A stretch of 64,000 bases of DNA from an uncultured Flavobacteriaceae bacterium (GCA_947486785.1 CANKUU010000015.1:1-64000); one strand, 5' to 3'; positions 36,136-46,632 are shown, counted from the first letter of the stretch. The notes: generated by a model from the sequence alone, not told the origin. A program made the numbers and translations.

Positions 36136-38574
36136 TTATGATTTTTCTTTTTTCTTAGATTTCCAGAATGAAAATCCTATTGCACCAACAACAATTAAGG
36201 CTAACAAAATAGAGCTCGCTAAAGTTATTTTGCTGCCAAGTTTAACTACTTCAGGTTCAAACTTAAACTCTATCGTGTGTTTACCTTCGGGCACCCTTAA
36301 GGCTCTTAGCACATAATTAACCCTAAAATGATCTGTTAATTTTCCATCAATATATGCATTCCAACCATGGGCGTAGTACATCTCAGAAAATACGGCAATT
36401 CCTGAAAAAGAATTATTCGATTGATAGGTAAGATGATTAGGTTTATAATTAGTTAAAACCACAGATGAAGTAGAATCTACTCTAAAAGCAAAACGGTTTA
36501 TATTTGAAAAATCTGATGTATTCACCAAAGCTTCCCTTTTGGTGTTTAAATCTTCTAATTGCTTAATTTCTTCATCAGCCGAACTCACCTTTTTAAGTTT
36601 TTCAATGAACCAGGCATTACCATTAGCTTCAGGATTTCTAGCCGGGTACTTTTCACCCTCTTTACTTTGTTGAATAACGTATTTTACATTCAACATGTTC
36701 AAAATTTCGCCATTACCTTTCGCCAGTTGATAGTTAAATAGATCTTGTATTCCTGCAGGTTTTGCAGCATGATAACCACTTATCGATTGATGAAAATAAG
36801 CTGTTCTTGCTCCACTTAAACCTTCTGACTGGTCAAAAACGCGATATACTCCTTTGTCCTTTTTTATTTCTTTATCGAAAGGTCTTATAGAAAACGGTTC
36901 TTTCATACTCGACTTTGACACAAAATTATCTTTGTTTACATACCTTAGGTCTACCCCTACTAAGTCAAAAACAATCAAAATACCCAAGCTTATAATAACT
37001 ACATTTTGCTTTAGTTTATCTTTTAAATAAAACCATAATACTCCAATAGTAAATAAAACAAAAAGTATCGATCGAAAAAGGTCGTTATTGTAAACCATTT
37101 TCCGATCAGCTTTCACCATAGCTGGAAGTTCCTCCATACCGGTAACTCTAAAATTTCGATCACCTGGTGCAGAAAAATCGAACACGCCTTGAAAAACAAA
37201 TAATAGCACGCCTAAACCTAAGGTTATCCCTGCTGCAATGGCTAGTGACCTCAATTTTTCTTTCTTTTCAATGGCTTTATCAAAAACAGCAACTAAAGCT
37301 AAAATAGCAAGTACAGGAGCACACATTTCTAAGATTACCTGAATGGATGAAACCGCCCTAAATTTATCGTAAAGTGGAAAGTAATCAATCATAAAGTCGG
37401 TTAAGAGACTAAAATTCTTTCCCCAAGACAAAAATAAAGACATGACAACACCTCCTACAAGCCACCATTTAGACTTATCTCGTACAAGGAATAAACCTAA
37501 AATAAATAAAAAGAAGATTATTGCCCCAATATATGCAGGACCAGAAGTACTGGGCTGTCCACCCCAATATAAGGGCAAACCACTTGTAAAATCTTCTGCT
37601 CTACTTCGAGGTAGACCTTTCTCTACCAAATAATCGTATGTTTTAGAATCTTTTCCTAAATTTTCTTGAGACCCACCGCCAAATAGTCGAGGTACAAAAA
37701 GATTTAACGATTCAGTAATACCATAACTCCAAAATGTAATATAGTCTTTATCAAGTCCGGTAGATTTTTCTTTAAAACTACCATCTGGGTTTATGGTCAA
37801 TTTAGAAGGTCCTCTTGTACTCCAATCTGCATATTCTTTTGTCGCTAGTAAACCCGTAGCGTTGGCAGTAATACCAATTGTTACAGCGACTAACAATATT
37901 CCTACTGATGCAAAAAAATGCTTTAAATATTTTTTACGAATAGCATCAATTAAATAAACGACCCCTAAGATTAAGACCAAAAGCATAAAATAATAGGTCA
38001 TTTGATAATGGTTTGCTCTTATTTCGAGGGCCATTGCTACTCCAGTCAAAATAAACCCCCAAAGATATTTTTTTCTAAAAACCAAAATAATACCCCCCAA
38101 AACCATAGGTAAATAACCCATTGCGTGCGCTTTTGCATTATGCCCAGCTCCAAAAATTATAATTAAATAAGTAGAAAAGCCAAAAGCTAGAGCCCCAATT
38201 ATGGCGAGCCGAAAATCTACTTTCATGCAACATAACAAGATATAAAACCCTAAAAAATATAGAAATAAATAATCTGCGGGTCGGGGTAAGAAACGAATTA
38301 GTGAATCTAATTTTTTAACATAATCATGCGGATAATAGGCCCCCAATTGATAGGTAGGCATTCCGCCAAAAGCACTATTTGTCCAGTAAGGCTCTTGATC
38401 ATTATTGTTTTTTCGAAATTCATTTTGCTCTTTAGCCATGCCAACAAATTGCTTGATATCATGTTGGCTAATAACTTTATTTTGTAAAACTGGACTAAAG
38501 TAGGCCAAGGAAGCAATTACAAAAAATACAGCTACAAAAAAGTGAATAAAAAAAGCTTTTAATCCTGTACGCAT
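36136..38574 (-). CDS. YfhO family membrane protein
   Basis: An 812-aa polytopic protein of the YfhO family (GT-C-like fold). About 12-13 helices fill residues 10-550, with a charged first periplasmic loop (VISQHDIKQF, EPYWTNSAFGGMPTYQ), and a C-terminal periplasmic domain (about 560-780) includes YHAAKPAGIQDLF and YYAHGWNAYIDG. YfhO proteins are linked to glycosylation of lipoteichoic acid or surface lipids in Firmicutes; in Bacteroidetes they occur with surface-polysaccharide genes, as here. It is co-oriented with the GT4 gene (5-nt gap). Confidence 0.92.
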   Translation of the reverse strand: MRTGLKAFFIHFFVAVFFVIASLAYFSPVLQNKVISQHDIKQFVGMAKEQNEFRKNNNDQEPYWTNSAFGGMPTYQLGAYYPHDYVKKLDSLIRFLPRPADYLFLYFLGFYILLCCMKVDFRLAIIGALAFGFSTYLIIIFGAGHNAKAHAMGYLPMVLGGIILVFRKKYLWGFILTGVAMALEIRANHYQMTYYFMLLVLILGVVYLIDAIRKKYLKHFFASVGILLVAVTIGITANATGLLATKEYADWSTRGPSKLTINPDGSFKEKSTGLDKDYITFWSYGITESLNLFVPRLFGGGSQENLGKDSKTYDYLVEKGLPRSRAEDFTSGLPLYWGGQPSTSGPAYIGAIIFFLFILGLFLVRDKSKWWLVGGVVMSLFLSWGKNFSLLTDFMIDYFPLYDKFRAVSSIQVILEMCAPVLAILALVAVFDKAIEKKEKLRSLAIAAGITLGLGVLLFVFQGVFDFSAPGDRNFRVTGMEELPAMVKADRKMVYNNDLFRSILFVLFTIGVLWFYLKDKLKQNVVIISLGILIVFDLVGVDLRYVNKDNFVSKSSMKEPFSIRPFDKEIKKDKGVYRVFDQSEGLSGARTAYFHQSISGYHAAKPAGIQDLFNYQLAKGNGEILNMLNVKYVIQQSKEGEKYPARNPEANGNAWFIEKLKKVSSADEEIKQLEDLNTKREALVNTSDFSNINRFAFRVDSTSSVVLTNYKPNHLTYQSNNSFSGIAVFSEMYYAHGWNAYIDGKLTDHFRVNYVLRALRVPEGKHTIEFKFEPEVVKLGSKITLASSILLALIVVGAIGFSFWKSKKKEKS

Positions 38575-38764
38575 AAGTGTTTTTACTGGTTGATACTGCT
38601 AAAATAATGAATGAAGTCTTTTAAACTTTTCTTTTGACAGCAATTTTTATTTAATGACAAAAATTAAAACGATATGATGGAAAATTAAAGGCAACTTAAC
38701 ATCGTATTAAACCCATCTAATGATTAAAATATATCATCGATTTTAGAAAACTGTTGATTTAGTT

Positions 38765-39031
38765 TTAATCAATCTCTTCAAAATCAATATAATCCCCTAC
38801 TGGTTTAGAGGCATCTGATTTATTTGCTGGTTTCTTTTCCACAATAATATCACCAACTCTCTGTTCTGTGGTGTTGTTACCAGGTTGCGCATAACCGCCA
38901 AATTTCTCTTTAAAATGAGCTTCTGTTTTTTTTGCAGCGTAGTTAATTATTTTAGGTGCAAAGAGTTTAGCTAGCAGTTTTACTAAGTAGTAAACTAGAA
39001 TTAATACTAGAATTGTCTTTAATAACGGCAT
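38765..39031 (-). CDS. DUF4834 family protein
   Basis: An 88-aa protein with one N-terminal membrane helix (LLKTILVLILVYYLVKLLAKLF) followed by a charged cytoplasmic or periplasmic tail ending VGDYIDFEEID. The layout and closing DYIDFEE motif are those of DUF4834, a family confined to Bacteroidetes with unknown function. It precedes YfhO by 190 bp and probably starts that transcript, given a promoter box 20 nt upstream. Confidence 0.88.
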   Translation of the reverse strand: MPLLKTILVLILVYYLVKLLAKLFAPKIINYAAKKTEAHFKEKFGGYAQPGNNTTEQRVGDIIVEKKPANKSDASKPVGDYIDFEEID

Positions 39032-39051
39032 AATAATTTTTATTTACATAT

Positions 39052-39059
39052 CAAAAATA
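39052..39059 (-). promoter_or_regulatory. Candidate -7 promoter element (TATTTTTG)
   Basis: Exact TAnnTTTG match on the minus strand, 20 nt before the DUF4834 start at 39031. It probably drives the DUF4834-YfhO-GT4-flippase set. Confidence 0.5.
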
Positions 39060-39144
39060 CAATTCTAACGTTGTTATAGATAGATGAAAGTCTTAAAATA
39101 TTAATAAAGTAAGTCTTCGCGACTTCTATTTTGAAGCAATTTAA

Positions 39145-40212
39145 ATGAAACAGATCTTTTTTCTTCTACTGAGTGCCCTTCCTTTGTACGGGTTTTCGCA
39201 ATATACTGATGTCATTAACTCAAACCGCCCTGGGCTCTCGGTAAGCGCTTATGCTGTAGGTAAAAATGTGCTTCAAGTAGAGGCCGGTTTAAGATATGAG
39301 CAAAGTGATCACTTTTTATTAAATTCTCAATCGAACCTCTGGGGCACCGATATATCATTACGTTACGGTTTGCTTTTTGAACAATTAGAGATTAACTACG
39401 AAGGCACTTTTCAGCATAACAAGACTGTTTATACAAATTCTGGTTTAGAAGATTCTTTTTTCAATTTTACCAGAAATCGACTAGGTTTAAAATTCCTTGT
39501 CTATGACCGATATAAAAGCCCTGAAAGAAATAAGCCCAATATTCATAGCTGGCGTGCAAATAATGTGTTTCAACTAAAAAACTTAATTCCCTCTATTTCG
39601 CTCTATGGTGGGGCTACTTTTAACTTAGGTGAAAACCCTTTTTACATTGGTGATCCTACTGTGTCTTATAGAGCTATGATTGCCACCCAAAGTAAATTAA
39701 CACCGCGTTTTGTATTAATTTCAAATATAGCATATGACCGTATATCTTCCGATTTTCCAGAGCTAAGTTACCTCGTATCATTATCTTATGCATTTCGTAA
39801 TCCGAAATGGAGCACTTTTGTTGAAAACCAAGGTATAAAAAGTGACCGATATTCAGATGTTTTAATTCGTTCAGGTGTTGCGTATTTGCTTAAAGAAAAT
39901 ATGCAGGTAGATCTTAATTTAGGCGCGAGTTTTAAAAACACACCCTCACGTATTTTTATAACTGCAGGCATGTCATATCGATTTGATATGCATAAGGATA
40001 AAGAGATTCCTATAGAAGATCAAAAGGCTGGAGAAAATGGAGGCCCCATTAAAAAGAACTCCATGAAAAAGAAAAAGAAGGATAAAAATAAGATGCAAGG
40101 TTCCGGCGCAGAGGATATTGATTTATCTCCTTCTAAAAAACAACTTCGCAAACTAAAAAAAGAGAAAAAAAGAAAAAACAAGAAAAAAGATAACGGTGTG
40201 ATTGAATTCTAA
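39145..40212 (+). CDS. Predicted outer-membrane transporter-like protein with Lys-rich tail
   Basis: A 355-aa protein with a signal peptide (MKQIFFLLLSALPLYGFSQ, about 19 residues). Residues 20-290 show the repeated strand pattern of the MetA-pathway/transporter barrel family: INSNRPGLSVSAYAVGKNVLQVEAGL at the start, RYGLLFEQLEINYEG, and a closing FITAGMSYRFDM. An unusual tail of about 65 residues follows, mostly Lys and Arg (SMKKKKKDKNK, KKQLRKLKKEKKRKNKKK), which would lie in the periplasm or at the inner membrane face. The substrate is unknown. It is divergent from DUF4834. Confidence 0.8.
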   Translation: MKQIFFLLLSALPLYGFSQYTDVINSNRPGLSVSAYAVGKNVLQVEAGLRYEQSDHFLLNSQSNLWGTDISLRYGLLFEQLEINYEGTFQHNKTVYTNSGLEDSFFNFTRNRLGLKFLVYDRYKSPERNKPNIHSWRANNVFQLKNLIPSISLYGGATFNLGENPFYIGDPTVSYRAMIATQSKLTPRFVLISNIAYDRISSDFPELSYLVSLSYAFRNPKWSTFVENQGIKSDRYSDVLIRSGVAYLLKENMQVDLNLGASFKNTPSRIFITAGMSYRFDMHKDKEIPIEDQKAGENGGPIKKNSMKKKKKDKNKMQGSGAEDIDLSPSKKQLRKLKKEKKRKNKKKDNGVIEF

Positions 40213-40809
40213 TTTGAGGTGCAAATTAACTCGGATTTTAGTTTTGCTTTTCAAATGTTCGGCACCCTTAACAATAAAAGCGTCTTTCTAAGCTTTTTCA
40301 TAAAACTTGTATTAAAGTTGAAGTTATAGTTATTCATTGTCTAAACCATTTGATTACAACAAACATCATAAAACTCGTCTGTTTTTTTTAGCAAAAGATA
40401 TAAACCTGTTTACTATTGGGTGTAATCTAGGAGGGTATATTTTACAAGACATAAGAATATTGCAAAAAGCCTCAATTATTAGCTAAAGCGCCCGGTTCCT
40501 TTAAATTGTTTAAACGGAAGATACCCACTAGCCCTAATTTGGTTGCAAAACTTTTTAGGTTAAAATGCAAAAATAGGAATAGGCTCTCTTATTTAAACCT
40601 TAGCAAGTATAGCGGACTATCTCAAAAATAAACAACTCTGGCATCGGCTTTTTAAGCTTGAATTAAGGGTATGCTTATTACTATTATAGCCCGTTTTAAT
40701 TAAAAATAAACTCACCTAACCAAAACAAAAAAGACCGTCTAAATATTTTTAGACGGTCTCATTTTTACTTAAAATTTAAAATGTTGTTTTTAACTTATAT
40801 CCGTCAATT
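40213..40809. other. Intergenic region between convergent genes
   Basis: Nothing gene-like is visible apart from the terminator at 40732-40765. Both flanking genes end here, so the length (about 600 bp) is unusual. Confidence 0.5.
40732..40765. terminator. Terminator hairpin, mainly for the T9SS protein gene
   Basis: AGACCGTCTAAA pairs with TTTAGACGGTCT (12 bp, loop TATT). An A-run on the left gives a T-run on the minus strand; CATTTTTAC follows on the plus strand. It is 45 nt after the minus-strand stop at 40810. Confidence 0.85.
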
Positions 40810-43800
40810 TTATTTCTTAACTATCTTAAAGGTTTGGTCTACTCCGTTCTGAAAAACCCTTACAATATAAACGCCCTTCGTGCAACTCGAAAGATCTAAT
40901 TCTGCTTCTTCAGCATCTGTTTGCATGTTAATTAGCAAACGACCTCCAAAATCAGATACCAAGATCTGTTTATTTCCACGCGCCAGATTAGACACTTTAA
41001 AAGTACCTGTTGTTGGACTTGGATAAACGAATCCAATTTTTGCTTTAGCAATAGACGCTGATAAATCTACGGCTTTAAAGATTTCGATACCATTTATTAT
41101 CGGGTGTCGCTCTCCGTTTACAACTTCATTTGAATCAAAATCTATGTTTAATTCACCACCTGTAACGCGTACGGTATGGGTTTTCACAAGCATCGCCTGA
41201 GCACCTACTTCTTTAAATACATCTAAATCATCTTCTGCTAACTCACCTTCAATACGTACATCAAAAACACGTTTACCTACCCCTCCGGCTCCTCCTCCAT
41301 TTGCACCAAACCAAAGCTCGGCAAAGTACAAATTAACTGTATATTCACCATCTGGTACCGGAATATCGTAACTCATCTGTTTTGATCTACTAAAACGAAA
41401 AGTCTTAAAAGGATCTGCAAGCCCTGTTTGAGGTCTATCTAATGCCGTACCTGAACTAAAGTAGTCATCTGCAATAAAGGTTTTACCCCTATACTGAATT
41501 TCATCGCCTCCCGTATTAATGCGTAACGCAAAGTTATTTGTACTAGGCTCAGTTACATTAATAGCTATGGTTGTCGTTGCTGTTAGCCCTTCTGCATCAG
41601 ATACCACAAGACTTACATCATACGTACCTGGTTGCGTAAAGGTATGTAAAGGATTCTCTTGTGTAGCAGTAGCACCATCTTTAAAGTTCCAGCTATAAGA
41701 TGTAACTGCCTTATCATCTGTAGAGCTACTAGCATCAAAACCGATCGCTAAGGGTGCTTCACCTGAAACTACGTTTGCGCTTGCTATCGCTACTGGAGCT
41801 TGATTAGCTTCCGTATCTCTTATAACCCGCACATTTTTAAACTTAGCAGAAGTCAACATACCAATATTTTTGGAGGTTGCTGCCAAGCCTACATAAATAG
41901 TTTCGTTCATTGCTATTGTTGTTGCACCAACTTCATTCCAGTTTCCAGCCGTTTGCGAAACATACCCTGTAAAAGTCTCACCAGACCTAACTAAACGTAG
42001 GTAATAAGGAAAACCATCGGGTATTAATACAGGACGGGTAAAATCGCTTGACCCCATAGTTTGGCCTTTAGATTCTCTTTTTTGAAAGCTATAACCAGGT
42101 CCTCCTATCCTACTTGGATTAGGAGAAACGGACATCATTGCAAGTGCCGAGTTAGCCTCTAAATCGTTTCGCATCATCACAGCAGCTTTTGTCCATACAT
42201 TTGCCTGTTCAAGGCTTGTTATCTGTGCAATAATTTCGCCATCGCCTGTTAAGCTTTGATATACAAAATGAAATTCATCAGAATTCCCCCAAATGTCTGT
42301 ACCGCCAGCGCTAAGATTAAATTCACCATTTTCATAGCAAATAGCACCTTCCTTAGCTACATTCCCGATATCGCCATTGAGCCATGGTGCGGGTAAAGCA
42401 CATTCTTCAGTTGCATTTAAAATCTCAATAGCCGATACTTTAGGTTGATCTACAGCATCTGTACCAACAGCGTTAAAATGGATATCAAGTACCCCGTCAT
42501 TAACCACTACATCAAAGGCCTTTTCAAACTCGTTCTGTGCTCCCGCATCTGCATTTATATCAAAATTATCTAGAACTAGATTGCCTTCAATCAACACATC
42601 AAAAATACGTTTTCCTGATCCACCAGTTCCACCTCCTTCGGCGCCCCAAAATATATCAGCGAAATGCAAGATCACCGAATAGGATCCGTTTTCTATCGGA
42701 ACATTATAATCAAAAGCTGATCTAGCCGTACGCTCTGTTTGAAACAGTTTTGCAACTTTGGCTTTTTTATTTTCAAAAGAATAACCGCCTTTAAAATTCT
42801 GATCTGCAACATACATTAGGCCATTATGCACTAATTGAGGGCCACCAGCATTTATACGAAGCGGTAAAGCGGTACTCAAGCCACAATTAAGACTGGCATG
42901 GTCTCCTATAGATCGAACATAATCTATTGTTCTAATACGATACGCCCAGTTTTTTGATCGATCGTTGTTGGGTAATGCGGGTGGTCTTAGTTCACCATTA
43001 GAGGTAGTTGTAATATTACCGGTGCAAATCCAACGGCCATTTGAAATATCCCACCATTCAAAAAGATACGTTTGAGATGGTTTTAAATTTTTTAAGAAAG
43101 GGAGTGCAATTGGATTTCGTCTTGCATCTGCCGTAAAAAAACCTAAAGCAAATGATTGATTATCATCATTAGATATAGCCAATGTATGCAAATCATTCCT
43201 ACTATTACTAAGATTAGTATGCGCCGCTGGTTCTAGTTTTTCATAGTCATGTCCCGGGTCTAAAATAAAATTTTTCAAATGTCCCATAGCCTGTGAATTA
43301 AACGCAGTAAGCGCATCCACTTGTGGGCTATTTAGTGGCACAACTGTTCCCCCATTCTCAGGAGTTCTTCCTGTCGCTGTTGCCGCTCCTGCATACCATG
43401 CATCACCCCAGGCATGCCCTGCCAAGCCTCCACTTAAGACAGAACCATACATTTGCATTTGTGCCATGGTAACATCATTTAAACCTGCATTAATATCATT
43501 ACTAGAATGCGCGCCCCAACCCGCATAATAAGGTTCTAAATTTAGAGCGGGTTTTGCTGGGGTGGCCGCAAAAATATTTCGAAGCCACAAATGCATAGTT
43601 TCGTCTCTTTCGGCGTTACTTACATTTTGCACATCTAATGCAGTAGGTAAATCTTTATTCCAATTATTTTGTGATGTATTAAAAGACATTGCAGTTCTAG
43701 GTTGCCCATAAGGCATTCTATTACCCAGTTGCAAGCTCAACTTTCTATGAGCGTGTTCAACTAAAGCTCTCCACTTTGGGTAAACCGCCGCATCATAATC

Positions 43801-44727
43801 ATGATGCTCCCAACTAAAAATCATATTGTAGCAACCATAACGAGCCCACAGATATCTAATGTAATTATAAAAAGCATTTTTTTCATCCTGTGCACGAAAA
43901 GGCCAATTCTCAGATCGCCTAACAGATTCAAATAAAGTAACAAAGCCTTCGTCTGCTAAAAACTGCATTCTTTCGTCTACCGCTTGCCAATATTCGGGCA
44001 CAATTTTTTTGTAATTAACCACCCCACCTACAGACTTCATTTCAAATGGCGTCTCGCCATTGGGACCTACTTTTTTACCCCAAGTTTTTCTTGACCATAA
44101 ACTCGTGTACGTATCATCAGGAAAACTTGCAATTACATTTATACCATTAAAGCCTTGCTTTTTTCTTTCTCTAACATAATTCTTAAAAGATATTCCAGAT
44201 ATATCATTAGCACGATTAAAATCAAATACTGAGGTAAGTATAGACCAAGAGGTGTCTGCCGTGTAAAAGAAAGGAGTACCATCTGCATACTGCAAAGTGC
44301 GTTTCGTATTCGGATTTACCTTTATAAAACCCCGATTATTAGGATTACTGCTTACATCCGCCGCAGCAGCTCTAAATGATCCACGTCTATTTAAAAAACC
44401 TCGATCCGAATTATTGACCGTAGCGTTAATAACTTTCCAACGCCAATTTCCTGGAGAAGTAGCAACCAAACGAGCTTTAAAAACATTTCCACCGTCCCAG
44501 AATATTGGAATACGATAGGTTTCTCGCTCCGATCCCGCTTTTTGTAATTCAACCCAAACGTCTACATCTAAATAGGGGTTACTGTAAGTTCTTTGACTAT
44601 TGAAAGTAACTTCAACAACTTCCATTGTCGCATAAGTTCTACCTTGGGCGCTTACATAATTGTGAGTAAAACCTAAAAATAGTAGTACTAAAAATAGATT
44701 GTAAATAGGGTAATTTTCTTTTTTCAT
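40810..44727 (-). CDS. Type IX-secreted DUF4038 glycoside hydrolase-like protein with malectin and PKD domains
   Basis: A 1305-aa secreted protein. In order: signal peptide (to about 27, SAQ); DUF5060 (about 30-110, ending GNWRWKV); DUF4038 TIM-barrel (about 135-480, with YTADTSWSIL and candidate acids in FSWEHHD and LNLEPYY); putative collagen-binding C-domain (about 490-600, DPGHDYEKLEPAAH); malectin-like (about 620-770, LRINAGG); DUF1349/concanavalin-like (about 775-970); PKD (about 980-1065, SSSTDDKAVTSYSWNFKDG); a second malectin-like (about 1070-1215); and a type IX sorting domain (about 1225-1305, YPSPTTGTFKVSN, ending FKIVKK). DUF4038 relatives include apiosidases of family GH140, so plant or algal polysaccharide cleavage is likely, but the substrate is unknown. 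No SusCD pair lies nearby. Confidence 0.92.
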   Translation of the reverse strand: MKKENYPIYNLFLVLLFLGFTHNYVSAQGRTYATMEVVEVTFNSQRTYSNPYLDVDVWVELQKAGSERETYRIPIFWDGGNVFKARLVATSPGNWRWKVINATVNNSDRGFLNRRGSFRAAAADVSSNPNNRGFIKVNPNTKRTLQYADGTPFFYTADTSWSILTSVFDFNRANDISGISFKNYVRERKKQGFNGINVIASFPDDTYTSLWSRKTWGKKVGPNGETPFEMKSVGGVVNYKKIVPEYWQAVDERMQFLADEGFVTLFESVRRSENWPFRAQDEKNAFYNYIRYLWARYGCYNMIFSWEHHDYDAAVYPKWRALVEHAHRKLSLQLGNRMPYGQPRTAMSFNTSQNNWNKDLPTALDVQNVSNAERDETMHLWLRNIFAATPAKPALNLEPYYAGWGAHSSNDINAGLNDVTMAQMQMYGSVLSGGLAGHAWGDAWYAGAATATGRTPENGGTVVPLNSPQVDALTAFNSQAMGHLKNFILDPGHDYEKLEPAAHTNLSNSRNDLHTLAISNDDNQSFALGFFTADARRNPIALPFLKNLKPSQTYLFEWWDISNGRWICTGNITTTSNGELRPPALPNNDRSKNWAYRIRTIDYVRSIGDHASLNCGLSTALPLRINAGGPQLVHNGLMYVADQNFKGGYSFENKKAKVAKLFQTERTARSAFDYNVPIENGSYSVILHFADIFWGAEGGGTGGSGKRIFDVLIEGNLVLDNFDINADAGAQNEFEKAFDVVVNDGVLDIHFNAVGTDAVDQPKVSAIEILNATEECALPAPWLNGDIGNVAKEGAICYENGEFNLSAGGTDIWGNSDEFHFVYQSLTGDGEIIAQITSLEQANVWTKAAVMMRNDLEANSALAMMSVSPNPSRIGGPGYSFQKRESKGQTMGSSDFTRPVLIPDGFPYYLRLVRSGETFTGYVSQTAGNWNEVGATTIAMNETIYVGLAATSKNIGMLTSAKFKNVRVIRDTEANQAPVAIASANVVSGEAPLAIGFDASSSTDDKAVTSYSWNFKDGATATQENPLHTFTQPGTYDVSLVVSDAEGLTATTTIAINVTEPSTNNFALRINTGGDEIQYRGKTFIADDYFSSGTALDRPQTGLADPFKTFRFSRSKQMSYDIPVPDGEYTVNLYFAELWFGANGGGAGGVGKRVFDVRIEGELAEDDLDVFKEVGAQAMLVKTHTVRVTGGELNIDFDSNEVVNGERHPIINGIEIFKAVDLSASIAKAKIGFVYPSPTTGTFKVSNLARGNKQILVSDFGGRLLINMQTDAEEAELDLSSCTKGVYIVRVFQNGVDQTFKIVKK

Positions 44728-45403
44728 AAATGTAAATTAGTTCGTTTTTATTTATCTGGGGATTTACTTAAAGGTACTACTAGCTACTAAAAATAATCTT
44801 AAACGTTTCTATTATTTAAAAAAGCTAGGCAATTTGTTCTATGTTGTCAAGCAGCAGTTTAAAGCCTATTATTTAAAATCTCTAATGCAATAATTTTTTT
44901 AAGACTTTAATTTAAGATAGGGCTTTAGTTTACATTAGCGCTACATTTTAAATGTCTTTAAAGCTTTAATCTTCATTTGGGATCTTTTTTTTAAAATGTC
45001 TTTAGTTAATTTGTTTCCATTTAACTAGAAGTTTAAACTACTTGCCTTCATCGCTGCTGTTTCTACAAAACAAGCGCTATAACCTGAGCTACAAAACTAA
45101 CTGTTATTTTATGGAGAATCAAGAAAAAATTAGTTTATAAACTCAATATTTCTGCAAAAAAGTAAGTTTTAGATGAAATCTTTTAACAAATTTTTGTTCC
45201 AAAAAAATTATATCAGAAACCTCTAAATCAAATGTTTATATTTTCTCACATAAACTATACGATATCAATCACATAAGATACAGTAAATTTAAAAATCCAG
45301 TAGTTAATTTTCGCCAAATATACTTGATTGACTATTTTTTTTTGATAAAATCTTTTTGCGCATCATTAATATTCCTAATATTGATCTTATTAATAGGTAA
45401 CCA
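44728..45403. other. Divergent promoter region
   Basis: A 676-bp region between divergent genes, with no gene supported. TACCTTTA on the minus strand (one mismatch to TAnnTTTG), about 50 nt before 44727, is the best promoter candidate for the T9SS protein. Confidence 0.45.
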
Positions 45404-46525
45404 ATGATAATCATCAAAGAAGCAGTAACAAAATCGAAATTAAAAGACTTTGTTAAATTTCCTTTTTTACTTTACAAGAATTCTCCATATTGGGTGCCTC
45501 CAATCGTAAAAGATGAGTTAGATACCTTTGATAAAACCATAAATCCCGCTTTTAAAAATGCAGATGCTTGGTTTTTTTTAGCATACAAAAATGAGATGGT
45601 TGTGGGTCGCATCGCCGTAATTATAAACAAGATTGAAGTAGACGACCAAGGCCTTAAAAAAATCCGCTTTGGATGGTTCGATTTTGTTGATGATGTGGCT
45701 GTATCAGAAGCACTACTAAAAAAAGTAGCCGAAATAGGAAAACAACATCAGCTTGAATATATGGAGGGGCCTGTTGGCTTTTCTAATCTAGATAAAGTTG
45801 GAGTTTTAACTGAAGGTTTTGATCACATAGGAAGCATGATTACTTGGTACAATCACGCGTACTATAAAGAACATTATGAAAGACTAGGTTTTGTAAAAGA
45901 GAAAGAATACATGGAAAATAAATTTCCAGCCAAAAATGCAGATCCTGCACTTTTTACAAAATTGAATGATTTGATTAAAAGGCGCTATGGACTTAAAGAA
46001 ATCAATTTTAAAAAGACAAAAGAGGTGATGCCAATGGCAGACCAAATGTTTGATTTGTTTAACGAAACCTATTCAAAACTTTCCTCTTTTGTTCCCATAA
46101 CTGAGGTACAAAAAGCATATTTCAAAAAAAAATACATTAGCTTTATAAATCCGGAGTATATCAAATTTATAGTTGATAAAGATGAAAAATTAATTGCATT
46201 TTCTGTGGTAATGCCATCTTTTTCAAAAGCGCTTCAAAAGGCTAATGGAAAATTATTTCCTTTTGGGATATATCATCTATTAAAAGCAAAAAAAGAAAGT
46301 AAGGATGTTTATTTTTATTTGATAGGTATTCACCCTGACTACCAAAACAAAGGAGTTACTGCAATCGTTTTTAATGAATACTATAAAACTTTTACCGAAA
46401 AGGGTATTGATATGTGCTATAGAACCCCTGAGTTGGAGGAAAACGTTGCTATTAAACAAATGTGGAAACATTTTAATCCGGTGGTTTATAAAAGACGTCG
46501 AACGTATAGCAAACAAATAGATTAA
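45404..46525 (+). CDS. GNAT-like acyltransferase family protein
   Basis: A 373-aa soluble protein. The N-terminal half has KFPFLLYKNSPYWVPPI and VGRIAVIIN (GNAT strand pattern); EGPVGFSNLDKVGVL is a conserved block. The C-terminal half has a second GNAT-like module with the acetyl-CoA motif HPDYQNKGVTAIVF. The arrangement, two GNAT-like folds in tandem, matches a conserved Bacteroidetes family that is often given unrelated names. The acceptor substrate is unknown. It is monocistronic, with a strong terminator downstream. Confidence 0.8.
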   Translation: MIIIKEAVTKSKLKDFVKFPFLLYKNSPYWVPPIVKDELDTFDKTINPAFKNADAWFFLAYKNEMVVGRIAVIINKIEVDDQGLKKIRFGWFDFVDDVAVSEALLKKVAEIGKQHQLEYMEGPVGFSNLDKVGVLTEGFDHIGSMITWYNHAYYKEHYERLGFVKEKEYMENKFPAKNADPALFTKLNDLIKRRYGLKEINFKKTKEVMPMADQMFDLFNETYSKLSSFVPITEVQKAYFKKKYISFINPEYIKFIVDKDEKLIAFSVVMPSFSKALQKANGKLFPFGIYHLLKAKKESKDVYFYLIGIHPDYQNKGVTAIVFNEYYKTFTEKGIDMCYRTPELEENVAIKQMWKHFNPVVYKRRRTYSKQID

Positions 46526-46544
46526 AACTACGCTTACCATAAAA

Positions 46545-46585
46545 AAAACCAAATTGTAGTTTATTACACTACAATTTGGTTTTTA
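46545..46585. terminator. Bidirectional terminator between convergent genes
   Basis: A 16-bp perfect stem (AAAACCAAATTGTAGT / ACTACAATTTGGTTTT, 7-nt loop), A-rich before and T-rich after, between the stops at 46525 (+) and 46633 (-). Confidence 0.9.
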
Positions 46586-46632
46586 AAATCTTTAACTACC
46601 TTGGTTATTGATTATAACACAACATATTTTGA

